From assembly GCF_019711615.1 (NCBI RefSeq), contig NZ_JAIGNS010000002.1, forward strand, positions 669,501 through 733,500: 64,000 nt of DNA, written 5' to 3'. This DNA is from Qipengyuania intermedia. Its GTDB lineage: Bacteria; Pseudomonadota; Alphaproteobacteria; Sphingomonadales; Sphingomonadaceae. The notes under the pieces were generated by a model, which worked only from the letters and a program-made list of their open reading frames with translations, searched no databases and had not been told where the DNA came from. The translations under genes were made by a program, and so were the position numbers. This document shows positions 36,063 to 43,469 of the stretch, piece by piece (position 1 is the stretch's first letter; the number at the start of each line of letters is the position of its first letter).

Positions 36063-36099
36063 TCCGACAGAGTGGAACATGTGGAACACGGTCCTGGGA
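36063..36099 (-). repeat. 37-bp leader element, aroQ copy
   Basis: On the minus strand this reads TCCCAGGACCGTGTTCCACA and onward to TCTGTCGGA, matching the lysK copy at 14156-14192 at 33 of 37 positions. It lies 59 bp upstream of aroQ in the same orientation relative to the gene, in the gap after the holin gene. It contains a TGTTCCA-type direct repeat spaced 9 bp start to start. Confidence 0.6.
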
Positions 36100-36102
36100 G
36101 AA

Positions 36103-36516
36103 TTATTTCTCCATTCCTTTTGCCTTCCCCCACTGGCGCGCAGCCGTGTAGCCGAGGTAGCCGGTGCCGAAGAGGGCGTAGAGCTCGTCCGGAAGCCCGC
36201 GCAGGTAGCGCGTGATGCCATCGCCGATGTCCCCGGCAGTCTCCGGAAGGAAGGCCGCAAGTATGCCCATCGGCAGCGCGAACAGGATCATCGCATACAT
36301 CACATAGAGGAAGCTGGGACGGGCGCGGCTGGTCCATGGGTCACTGGAATTGGCCTCGGCGACGATGGCGGCAAGGCGGGCTTCGATGGATTTGAGTTCG
36401 TGTGTCCCTTCCAGCGCCAAAAGTTCGAGCTTTGCCTTGGCGCGCGCTTCCTTGTCCGGGATGATCTTGTCGATGATCGAGGCGATAGGGCCGATAAGCG
36501 ATTCGATGATTGCCAT
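36103..36516 (-). CDS. GTA-type 3TM holin family protein
   Basis: 137 residues. The amphipathic N-terminus MAIIESLIGPIASIIDKIIP is followed by a charged helix (DKEARAKAKLELLALEGTHE), then two or three hydrophobic segments (YVMYAMILFALPMGILAAFL, ELYALFGTGYLGYTAARQW). This layout is that of the 3TM holin family linked to gene transfer agent release. GGAGGAACC precedes the start at 36516. No capsid, tail or endolysin genes are near, so it is a stand-alone holin or has an unrelated membrane role. Confidence 0.8.
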   Translation of the reverse strand: MAIIESLIGPIASIIDKIIPDKEARAKAKLELLALEGTHELKSIEARLAAIVAEANSSDPWTSRARPSFLYVMYAMILFALPMGILAAFLPETAGDIGDGITRYLRGLPDELYALFGTGYLGYTAARQWGKAKGMEK

Positions 36517-36654
36517 AATTGGTTCCTCCAAAAGCAATTGGATAACCAATTTGGAACATGTAGGAAACGGATCGGCTCAGCCGGGCGGGTTTGATTGTGT
36601 CGCAAGGGCAAGTGGGTTAGAGCAGTCGCTGTCGAAAGAGATGCGGAGCATCGG

Positions 36655-37062
36655 ATGAAACGGGTCATTTCGAATATTGCGGCAACTGCAGGTGTGCTGG
36701 CGCTGGTCGCCGGCGGTGCCGTCGCGCAACCGGTCGAGCCGATCCCCTCGACCGCGGAAGGCGCGCTCGACATTCCCGAACTGTGGGATTGCGATCGGAT
36801 CGAGCCGGAATATGCGCAATGGCTGGAAGACGGCAATGCGCCGGAAGACTGGCGCTATGTCGGCAAGACCTACCGCGACGTCGACGATGACGAGCTCTAT
36901 TCCTGGCAAGACTGGCTCGACTGGGTCGATGATGCTGGCTGCGGTGCGGGAATCGCCGAGGCCGGGAAATCGCCCAAGGCAATCGTCGGCGTGCTGGTCG
37001 CTTTCTATGCGACCGGCCTGATCGCAGCACTCAGCGGCGACCGCGCAATCAGCCCGGGCTGA
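36655..37062 (+). CDS. Hypothetical small exported protein
   Basis: 135 residues with a signal peptide (ISNIAATAGVLALVAGGAVA), an acidic Trp-rich mature region (WDCDRIEPEYAQWLEDGNAP, DELYSWQDWLDWVDDAGCG) with two cysteines that could pair, and a C-terminal hydrophobic segment (AIVGVLVAFYATGLIAAL) that may anchor it. No family recognised. A weak GCGGAG ribosome site precedes the start at 36655; the frame is open from 36595. It stands alone between the divergent holin gene and tRNA-Pro. Confidence 0.65.
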   Translation: MKRVISNIAATAGVLALVAGGAVAQPVEPIPSTAEGALDIPELWDCDRIEPEYAQWLEDGNAPEDWRYVGKTYRDVDDDELYSWQDWLDWVDDAGCGAGIAEAGKSPKAIVGVLVAFYATGLIAALSGDRAISPG

Positions 37063-37106
37063 TCCCGGCCGAATCCACAAAAATCCAATTTTCCGGTGTA
37101 ACCCAC

Positions 37107-37183
37107 TGGTCGGGACGACTGGATTCGAACCAGCGACCCCTACACCCCCAGTATAGTGCGCTACCAGACTGCGCCACGTCCCG
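37107..37183 (-). tRNA. tRNA-Pro (anticodon GGG)
   Basis: 77-nt cloverleaf on the minus strand: acceptor CGGGACG/CGTCCCG, D arm GCGC-AGTCTGGTA-GCGC, anticodon stem CTATA/TGTAG with loop CTGGGGG giving GGG, T arm GCTGG-TTCGAAT-CCAGT, discriminator A and encoded CCA. Confidence 0.97.
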
Positions 37184-37382
37184 ATACCAGTGGAGGCGGC
37201 CCTATAGGGGGGAGTTCTGTGCATGGCAAGCGCCAAGCTGCCGCAATTCATTGCCCTGCAATCGCGTTCCTGCTAACTGCGCGCGCTCTTGGCGAGGGGG
37301 CTTTCGGCCGGAAGCTTGATTGCTCCGCAACCGGTCCCATCTCGCACGAACAACAGCATCAACGGATACAGGCTTTTCCTTC

Positions 37383-37709
37383 ATGATCGACCTTCTCGCC
37401 GCCGCCGGCTCCGCCGCAGCCCAGCCGCCGGTCTGGCTGCAGATTCTTCCGTGGGTCGCGATCTTCGCCATCTTCTGGTTCCTGATGATCCGCCCGCAGA
37501 TGCGCCAGCAGAAAGCGCACCAGGAAAAGATCGCCGGTTTGAAGCGCGGTGACGAAGTGGTGACGGCAGGCGGCCTCGTCGGCAAGATCACCAAGGTCGA
37601 AGACCAGTTCGTCGAAGTCGAACTGTCGAAGGGCATGAAGGTCCGCGCCGTGCGCAACACCATTGGCGAAGTGCTCTCGGGCACCACCGCCAAGCCCGCC
37701 AACGACTGA
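37383..37709 (+). CDS. yajC: Sec translocase accessory subunit YajC
   Basis: 108-residue single-pass membrane protein. The membrane helix is ILPWVAIFAIFWFLMIRPQM, then the conserved YajC cytosolic part QKAHQEKIAGLKRGDEVVTA and GGLVGKITKVEDQFVEVELS. It joins SecDF and YidC to aid protein export and insertion. First gene of a yajC-secD-secF operon. Start chosen at 37383, where the YajC N-terminus begins; no strong ribosome site is visible. Confidence 0.95.
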   Translation: MIDLLAAAGSAAAQPPVWLQILPWVAIFAIFWFLMIRPQMRQQKAHQEKIAGLKRGDEVVTAGGLVGKITKVEDQFVEVELSKGMKVRAVRNTIGEVLSGTTAKPAND

Positions 37710-37733
37710 TCCGGCAAGAGGCAAACAGCAGAC

Positions 37734-39326
37734 ATGCTCGATTTTCCAACCTGGAGGAAAGCGTTCCTGTGGGGCATCGCCGTCATCGGCATGCTCCTGT
37801 CGCTGCCTTCCCTGTTCTCGCTCGCCAATCTCGACTGGCCCGAACAGCTTCCCGATCCGGTCGTAAACCTCGGTCTCGACCTTGCCGGCGGTAGCCACAT
37901 CCTGCTCGAAGCAGAGCGGGACGAAGTGGCTTCGATGCGGCTCGAAGACATGGAAGAAAGCGTTCGCAACGCCATGCGCCGCGCAGAGCCGCGCATTCGC
38001 ATCGGCGACGTGTCCACCGCGGACGGCCAGCTCAGTTTCCTGCTCGACGACGTCGCCGATGTCGATCGTGCCCGGGCTGAACTCGAAGACCTGATGAACG
38101 GCACCGGCCCGGTCCGCGAATGGGACCTCCAGGTCGTCGACGGGCAGCGCTTTGTGCTGACGCAGACCGCAGCGGGCCTCGACAATGCGGTCGATGCCGC
38201 GATGGAAGGCGCGCTGCGCACCGTCGGCATCCGTATCGACGGCCTCGGCACGCGCGAGCCGACGATCCTGCGCCAGGGCGACACCCGCATCGTGGTGCAG
38301 GTTCCCGGCTTGCAGGATCCCGAACAGCTCAAGGAACTGCTCGGCAAGACCGCCAAGCTGGAATTCAAACTCGTCGAACGCCAGGCCAGTGCCGAAGAAG
38401 TGGCGCGTGGTTTCGTGGCGGGCGGCGAAGTCTATCCCTATGCCGAAGGCGAAGGCTTCCCCAACGGGGTCGTCGTCCAGCGCATCGGCGGGATCGACGG
38501 CGAGACGCTTACCGGCGCACAGCAGAATTTCGATCCGCAGACCAACGAGCCGGTCGTCTCGATCACATTCAACCCCGACGGCGGGCGCCGCTTTGCGCGG
38601 ATGACCACGCAATACACGGGTCGCCAGTTCGCCATCATCCTTGATGACGAGGTGATCTCCGCTCCGGTCATGCGCGATCCGATCCAGAACGGCCAGTCGC
38701 AGATTTCCGGCGGCTTCACGGTCGAAACTGCGAACAACCTCGCGATCCAGCTGCGCTCCGGCGCGCTTCCGGTGGACCTCAGCGTGGTCGAAGAGCGCAC
38801 GGTGGGGCCCGACCTCGGCGCCGATTCGATCAAGCAGGGCATGATCGCCATCGTGATCGGCACGCTGCTGGTCATGGGCTTGATGATCGCGAGCTACGGC
38901 CGCTTCGGCATCTATGCGACGGTGGCACTGGTCATCAACGTGCTGATGCTGCTCGGTATCATGGCGGCGCTCAACATGACGCTGACCCTGCCGGGCATCG
39001 CAGGCTTCGTCCTGACGATCGGTGCGGCCGTCGACGCCAACGTGCTGATCAACGAGCGCATTCGCGAAGAGCGGAAACGGGGGAGACGCGTGATCGCGGC
39101 GGTGGAGAACGGCTACAAGGAAGCCAGCCGCGCCATTTATGACGCGAACATCACCAACTTTATCGCAGGCGTCCTGCTGTTCAGCTTCGGCTCCGGACCG
39201 ATCAAGGGCTTTGCCGTGGTCCTCGTCGTCGGCCTGTTCACCAGCGTCTTTACCGCCCTGCCGCTGACCCGCATGTGGGTCGCCGGATGGCTGCGCAAGG
39301 CGCGCCCATCCGACATCAATCTTTGA
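37734..39326 (+). CDS. secD: Protein translocase subunit SecD
   Basis: 530-residue membrane protein. First helix KAFLWGIAVIGMLLSLPSLF, a large periplasmic P1 domain (VNLGLDLAGGSHILLEAERD, with the SecD-type GLDLAGG), and a C-terminal group of five helices with GTLLVMGLMIASYGRFGIYA, TIGAAVDANVLINERIREER (the conserved charged residues of the proton path) and SFGSGPIKGFAVVLVVG. Uses proton motive force to pull proteins out on the periplasmic side. Followed by secF with an 11-bp gap. Confidence 0.97.
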   Translation: MLDFPTWRKAFLWGIAVIGMLLSLPSLFSLANLDWPEQLPDPVVNLGLDLAGGSHILLEAERDEVASMRLEDMEESVRNAMRRAEPRIRIGDVSTADGQLSFLLDDVADVDRARAELEDLMNGTGPVREWDLQVVDGQRFVLTQTAAGLDNAVDAAMEGALRTVGIRIDGLGTREPTILRQGDTRIVVQVPGLQDPEQLKELLGKTAKLEFKLVERQASAEEVARGFVAGGEVYPYAEGEGFPNGVVVQRIGGIDGETLTGAQQNFDPQTNEPVVSITFNPDGGRRFARMTTQYTGRQFAIILDDEVISAPVMRDPIQNGQSQISGGFTVETANNLAIQLRSGALPVDLSVVEERTVGPDLGADSIKQGMIAIVIGTLLVMGLMIASYGRFGIYATVALVINVLMLLGIMAALNMTLTLPGIAGFVLTIGAAVDANVLINERIREERKRGRRVIAAVENGYKEASRAIYDANITNFIAGVLLFSFGSGPIKGFAVVLVVGLFTSVFTALPLTRMWVAGWLRKARPSDINL

Positions 39327-39337
39327 GGAAACGGACG

Positions 39338-40315
39338 ATGAAACTTCTCAAGCTCGTCCCCGACGACACCAACATCAAGTTCCTCAAGTGGCGCGTGCCC
39401 TTCTTCGTGGTCAGCATCCTGCTGATCGCGGCAAGCTGGGCGCTCGTGGCGACCAAGGGCCTCAACTACGGCGTCGACTTCGCCGGTGGCCTGGAGGTAC
39501 GTGCAACCTTCACCGAACGTAGCGAGGCACCGGTGGCGCAGCTGCGCGACGATGTGGAGGCGCTCGGCTACGGGTCGCCGGTCGTCCAGCGCTTCGGCGA
39601 GGACAACCAGGTCTCCATCCGCGTGCGCCTGCCCGACGAGATCGCTGCCGACAAGGATGCTGCGCAAGCTGCGGCCAATGCGGTGGTCGATGAACTGCAG
39701 GGCAATTACCCCGATTTCCGCCTGGACGGGAACGACAACGTATCCGGCAAGGTGTCGGGCGAATTCCGCGAGGATGCGGTCCTCGCACTGGTCGCCGCCA
39801 TGCTGGCGGTCGCGCTCTACATCTGGATCCGCTTCGAATGGCAATTCGGGGTCGGCGCGCTGTTCGCGCTGTTCCACGACGTCAGCCTGACACTGGGCAT
39901 GTTCGCGCTGTTCCAGCTGGAATTCAGCCTCCAGATCATCGCGGCGATCTTGGCCATCATCGGCTATTCGCTGAACGATACGATCGTCGTCTACGACCGC
40001 ATCCGGGAGAATTTGAAGAAATATCGCAAGATGCCCGTGCCCGAACTTCTCGACCTGTCGGTGAACGAGACACTGGCGCGTACGGTGATGACCTCGCTGA
40101 CCCTGCTGGTGGCACTGCTGCCGCTGTTGCTGATCGGTCCGGCAAGCCTGTTCGGACTGACTGCGGGCATCACACTGGGTCTCTTCGTGGGTACGTACAG
40201 CTCGGTCTACATGGCCTCGCCGCTACTCATCTGGATGGGCGTCAATTCGGACAGCTTCGTCCCGGAAGAAACGGTCGCGGACAAGCAGGAGCGCGTTGCG
40301 CGCGGAGAAGTCTAA
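39338..40315 (+). CDS. secF: Protein translocase subunit SecF
   Basis: 325-residue partner of SecD. Six helices, N-terminal LVPDDTNIKFLKWRVPFFVV and the SecF signature LNYGVDFAGGLEVRATFTER, then IIGYSLNDTIVVYDRIRENL with the conserved Asp/Arg of the proton relay and a final GITLGLFVGTYSSVYMASPL. GAGGAAAC precedes the start at 39338. Last gene of the yajC-secDF operon; its stop overlaps the stop of the convergent glycosyltransferase by 3 bp. Confidence 0.97.
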   Translation: MKLLKLVPDDTNIKFLKWRVPFFVVSILLIAASWALVATKGLNYGVDFAGGLEVRATFTERSEAPVAQLRDDVEALGYGSPVVQRFGEDNQVSIRVRLPDEIAADKDAAQAAANAVVDELQGNYPDFRLDGNDNVSGKVSGEFREDAVLALVAAMLAVALYIWIRFEWQFGVGALFALFHDVSLTLGMFALFQLEFSLQIIAAILAIIGYSLNDTIVVYDRIRENLKKYRKMPVPELLDLSVNETLARTVMTSLTLLVALLPLLLIGPASLFGLTAGITLGLFVGTYSSVYMASPLLIWMGVNSDSFVPEETVADKQERVARGEV

Positions 40316-41508
40316 CCTGCGATCAGGCGATCGTAATGGGCGCCCAGCGCCTTTCCGTTCGCTTCCCAGCTATAAGCGTCGACACAGGCGGCTACCTCCA
40401 GGGGTGGCCGCCTGTTTTGCAAAACCAGCCTGATCCCCTCGCGCACTGCATCGGTTCGACGGGCAACGATGACCCCGGCCGCGGGCGTGTTCACGACCTC
40501 GCGCGCGCCGCCAGCGTCGGTAATGACGACGGGCGTGCCGCAGGCCAGCGCCTCGATCCATGCATTGGCGAGACCCTCGCTGGCAGACGGCAGGGCCATC
40601 ACGTCGGCAGCTGACAGGACGAGGGGCAGCAGGTCGTGATCAAGGCTGCCGAGGAAGTGGACGCGGTCGGCGACACCTTCAGAGCGGACCAGGGCGCGCA
40701 GGCTCGCCTCGTCCTCACCCTTGCCGACGACCACGAGACGGGCGTCGGGCAGGTCGGCGATGGCCTTGATGACGAGCGCCTGTCCCTTGCGTTCGATGAG
40801 CGCACCCACCGTAGCGATCAGCTGGTCGCGTGCGCCGATTTCAATGCCCAGTTCGCTACCGAGCCGGTTGCGCAATTGTGTGTGTCCGAGCGGCCGGAAG
40901 CGGTCGCGGTCCAGCCCGGTACGATGGATGAGGATCTTCGAGCGGTCCATGCCCAGCGCCGCCATGTCGTCCGCCAATGCTTCGGATACGCTGAGCAGTC
41001 CTCTTGCCTGACTGGCCGCGGATGTCAGAGCGTGAGCGCCATAGTTGCGTCCGCCCCAATAGTGGATGTCGGCCCCGCGTGCCTTGATCGACAGCGGCAA
41101 GTCGAATTCGGCCGCGATACGCGCCGCTGCCGGACCATCGGGATAGAAGAACTGCGCATCGACCAGATCGAACGGCTTTTCCTCATGAAGCCGCCTCGCG
41201 AGGGGCATCACTGCCTTGGCGATGAGGCGAGGATTGAGCCTGCCGCCGATTTTCGGAAGCAGGCGAAACGTCGGTCGGTGTATCGCGATACCGTTTTCCT
41301 CGCCGTCGACCGCAGCCTGCTTCGCCTCGCGGTATCGGCCCAGAGCAAGGGGAGGCAGTCCGATAGGGTTGATCACGACGGGCTGCCAGTCGGTATGCCG
41401 GGCTAGCGCCTCGATCGAGCGCGCGACGAAGGTCCCGAACCTAGGCGCCGAAGCATTGGGCCACAATGTCGACAGGACCAGTGCCCGCCGCGGTTGGGGA
41501 GAGGTCAC
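40312..41508 (-). CDS. Glycosyltransferase, GT4 family
   Basis: 398-residue GT-B fold enzyme. The N-terminus RALVLSTLWPNASAPRFGTF is typical of GT4 mannosyl- or glucosyltransferases; the donor domain has ATVGALIERKGQALVIKAIA, LVVVGKGEDEASLRALV, LPLVLSAADVMALPS and the EX7E-type SEGLANAWIEALACGTPVVI. The start is a GTG whose last bases overlap the TGA of the upstream XRE gene (GTGA), so the two genes are translationally coupled. Acceptor unknown; a role in surface polysaccharide is plausible. Confidence 0.88.
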   Translation of the reverse strand: MTSPQPRRALVLSTLWPNASAPRFGTFVARSIEALARHTDWQPVVINPIGLPPLALGRYREAKQAAVDGEENGIAIHRPTFRLLPKIGGRLNPRLIAKAVMPLARRLHEEKPFDLVDAQFFYPDGPAAARIAAEFDLPLSIKARGADIHYWGGRNYGAHALTSAASQARGLLSVSEALADDMAALGMDRSKILIHRTGLDRDRFRPLGHTQLRNRLGSELGIEIGARDQLIATVGALIERKGQALVIKAIADLPDARLVVVGKGEDEASLRALVRSEGVADRVHFLGSLDHDLLPLVLSAADVMALPSASEGLANAWIEALACGTPVVITDAGGAREVVNTPAAGVIVARRTDAVREGIRLVLQNRRPPLEVAACVDAYSWEANGKALGAHYDRLIAG

Positions 41509-42077
41509 AGCCGGCGGACCAGCATTTCGGCCACCCCGATCCAGGGCGGGCCGTCGACCACCTGCTGTTTCTCCCCGTGACCGGGCGGAAGGATCCCCAC
41601 GAGGCTGCCTTGCCGATCGATCAAGCGACCAAAGGCAAAACGCCCGGCCTTGCGCGGGACGAGAACGTCGCGGTTGACTGCGCGCCCGGCATCTTCCGGA
41701 TCGATCTGACGCAGCCAGAGCTGGTCGCCGGGACGGTATTCGCCATGCGGATAGTCGATGGTGAGCACCACCAGCGCACCTTCGGCCCCAAGATCGGTGG
41801 CGAGAAGCGCGTCGCGCGTCCTGTCGAGTGCTTCCGCTCCATCCTTGCCCAGCGTGGCGACCACTTGAGGGTGGGCGGCTTTTTCGGAGCGGACGAGCAC
41901 TTCCGGCTCGACGCCCAGTGCGGCGGCGATCCGCTCCATCCATTTCAGCGACAGGTTACGCATTCCGGTCTCGAGCCGTCCGACCGTCTGCGGCGTCGTC
42001 GGCGGGTCGCACGCCTCCGCCAAGTCGGCCAGCGTCCAGCCCTTCTCCTTGCGAATGTCGCGGATACGGTTGATCAA
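41505..42077 (-). CDS. XRE regulator with degenerate S24-like domain
   Basis: 190 residues. N-terminal XRE helix-turn-helix in IRKEKGWTLADLAEACDPPT and VGRLETGMRNLSLKWMERIA. The C-terminal approximately 90 residues (HGEYRPGDQLWLRQIDPEDA, GRFAFGRLIDRQGSLVGILP) resemble the LexA/CI S24 peptidase fold, but the catalytic Ser and Lys positions are not conserved, so self-cleavage is not expected. It is coupled to the glycosyltransferase downstream. An IS1595-type element begins 59 bp upstream of its start and probably disturbs its promoter. Confidence 0.82.
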   Translation of the reverse strand: MINRIRDIRKEKGWTLADLAEACDPPTTPQTVGRLETGMRNLSLKWMERIAAALGVEPEVLVRSEKAAHPQVVATLGKDGAEALDRTRDALLATDLGAEGALVVLTIDYPHGEYRPGDQLWLRQIDPEDAGRAVNRDVLVPRKAGRFAFGRLIDRQGSLVGILPPGHGEKQQVVDGPPWIGVAEMLVRRL

Positions 42078-42127
42078 GCGCCCTCTCCAATAACCGAATT
42101 GGTTTTTCTACTTTCCTACACTAACCG

Positions 42128-42135
42128 ATAATATG
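42128..42135. repeat. Target-site duplication, left copy
   Basis: ATAATATG, identical to 44443-44450, immediately outside the left terminal inverted repeat. An 8-bp duplication is the expected size for the IS1595 family. Confidence 0.92.
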
Positions 42136-42164
42136 GGCAATTGTATACTTTAGTTAGCAGCCCA
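42136..42164 (+). repeat. Left terminal inverted repeat of IS1595 element
   Basis: Begins GGCAATTGTATACTTTAG and ends AGCAGCCCA; matches the reverse complement of 44414-44442 at 26 of 29 positions, with differences at positions 8, 18 and 25. Confidence 0.93.
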
Positions 42165-42182
42165 TGATTCGGAGTTTGGAAA

Positions 42183-42353
42183 GTGGCTCGGTCATCCGAT
42201 AGCAAAGAAACCAATGAGGTTATAGAGGTCACGCCTGAGATGGTGGAGGCGGGGCTAGAGTTGTATTCGGAAATGGCGTGGCACGACCCGCGAAGTCCGG
42301 CTTCACCTAGGGAGTTGGTGGAGGCCCTTCTTCGTCTCCGTAAAGATATGTAA
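42183..42353 (+). CDS. Small passenger protein, 56 aa
   Basis: GTG-started 57-codon frame inside the IS element, with GGAGTTTGG as a possible ribosome site 5-10 bp upstream. The product is acidic and helical: VARSSDSKETNEVIEVTPEM, then VEAGLELYSEMAWHDPRSPA and RELVEALLRLRKDM. The VTPEM-VEAG-L pattern resembles short uncharacterised proteins of alphaproteobacteria and their phages. It is convergent with the 190-residue ORF and overlaps its end by 47 bp. Function unknown; coding status is likely but unproven because of its size. Confidence 0.6.
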   Translation: MARSSDSKETNEVIEVTPEMVEAGLELYSEMAWHDPRSPASPRELVEALLRLRKDM

Positions 42354-42879
42354 ATAGGTCGCCCAGCTCGCCGTGGAGAATTCCAAGGTTACGCCTTTCT
42401 TTTTGAATACGAGTCACAAGTGCCTTTACGTCGCCTAGAGTTTGGAACTCCGTAATACTGCGAAGGTCGACCTTGACCTCCCCCGAACCCTTGACCCTCT
42501 TCACGGTGGTGCCCTTCTTTAGTCGCATGAAGCGCTCGCCAGCGACATACCAAAGGTCGTGAATGTATCGGTTTCGATCGTTCCTCAGTTCGTTTCCGAT
42601 GAAATTTAGGGTCTTGTCGGCGCGGCCTCTAAAATCAGTGTCGGTCTCGACATAACGGGTCAGGGCCTTTGCGATCTGGATGTTCGTTCTCAGATCCACG
42701 TTGGCATCCACGGCAAGAAGGAACTTTCCAAACCCCTGATCCTGCATCAGATGTTTAGATTGGACGTTTGTCAGGGCTATGATTAGGCTTGCTACATCAT
42801 CCTCGAGCCATGCCCATTCGTAGACAACTTGCCCAAGCGCGGCGTAGAGGGCGTTATAGGTAGCGGAGTTTTCATCCAT
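42307..42879 (-). CDS. IS passenger protein with HEPN-like RxxxxH motif
   Basis: 190-residue helical protein starting MDENSATYNALYAALGQVVY. Features are EWAWLEDDVASLIIALTNVQ, then GNELRNDRNRYIHDLWYVAG and a basic region LKKGTTVKRVKGSGEVKVDL. The R-N-R-Y-I-H hexamer fits the R-x4-H core of HEPN domains, many of which are toxins or ribonucleases, and the W-x-x-LE helix before it is common in such proteins. Similarity is by motif only. It lies inside the IS1595 element, is lower in GC than the chromosome, and its ATG is back to back with that of the 48-residue ORF at 42878. A TTG at 42888 is an alternative start. Confidence 0.72.
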   Translation of the reverse strand: MDENSATYNALYAALGQVVYEWAWLEDDVASLIIALTNVQSKHLMQDQGFGKFLLAVDANVDLRTNIQIAKALTRYVETDTDFRGRADKTLNFIGNELRNDRNRYIHDLWYVAGERFMRLKKGTTVKRVKGSGEVKVDLRSITEFQTLGDVKALVTRIQKERRNLGILHGELGDLFTYLYGDEEGPPPTP

Positions 42880-43024
42880 GGAAGACAATGAAACCTATTC
42901 CGAAGAGGAAACCAAAGCGCGGCGCGAGGCCGCACTAAAGCGGATGCTGGCAACGCCGCACAAGCCGCATAAGAAGGGGCAGGCCGAAGCCCGCCCCAAC
43001 CGTTCACGCAAGAAGCCAGACTAA
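42878..43024 (+). CDS. Small passenger protein, 48 aa
   Basis: 49-codon frame starting with ATG at 42878, directly divergent from and overlapping the start of the 190-residue ORF. The product is acidic at the start (MEDNETYSEEETKARREAAL) and then basic with ALKRMLATPHKPHKKGQAEA and RSRKKPD. The ALKRML-TP-xPHK pattern resembles a widespread class of short alphaproteobacterial proteins of unknown function, which supports it being real. A back-to-back arrangement with a putative HEPN-like protein is reminiscent of small regulator/toxin pairs, but they are on opposite strands and no interaction is known. Confidence 0.58.
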   Translation: MEDNETYSEEETKARREAALKRMLATPHKPHKKGQAEARPNRSRKKPD

Positions 43025-43469
43025 AGCCCAAGCAATTGGCCAGAGGCACTTTGCTAGGTTGATCTGAACGACCATTGTTACCGTGGTCTTGGTTTTCATT
43101 ACTGATCCCCAAGGCCGCAAGCGCTCGCAGCCTAAGAGGCAAACGAAGAAGCTTCTGGTGCAACCACTGAGGCAAGGTTGCGAGCAATCTCCCCACCATT
43201 CACGGTCGCGAGCCGATCATGGTAGCGGTAATGTGGAGTCCAACGCCAAGCTCGGCGGCAGCGATTGCGGCACCGCCGCTAGTGGTGGCCCGGCACAGCC
43301 GGGTCCAAAACGCCCGTTTAGGTTGGTTGGCATTACCATGCACCTTCCGGCATGTTCGGGTATCCGCCCCGAATGCTTTCCGATGCCCTTGGATGGTGGG
43401 GCAAAATTTTATCGGAGTCGAGTCCAACGCTTACGGCGCTCACCAATCTGGCGGGGTGCTACGACCTTC
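43025..43469. other. Gene-poor segment inside the IS element
   Basis: 445 bp between the 48-residue ORF and the transposase stop. I see no convincing gene. A 31-residue minus-strand frame (43004-43099; KTKTTVTMVVQINLAKCLWP then a hydrophobic tail) could be a tiny membrane peptide, and a 75-codon TTG-started minus frame (43200-43427) has no ribosome site or recognisable product. The stretch may hold a regulatory RNA or decayed cargo. Confidence 0.5.

Noticed and set aside
36076-36092. parS-like site in the aroQ leader
   Set aside because: Only one half resembles TGTTTCACGTGAAACA; the other half is a direct repeat rather than an inverted one.
36000-37200. Prophage or GTA cluster around the holin
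   Set aside because: Flanking genes are aroQ, a small exported protein and a tRNA; no other phage gene is present.
43200-43427. 75-codon minus-strand frame after the transposase
   Set aside because: TTG start, no ribosome site, no recognisable product.
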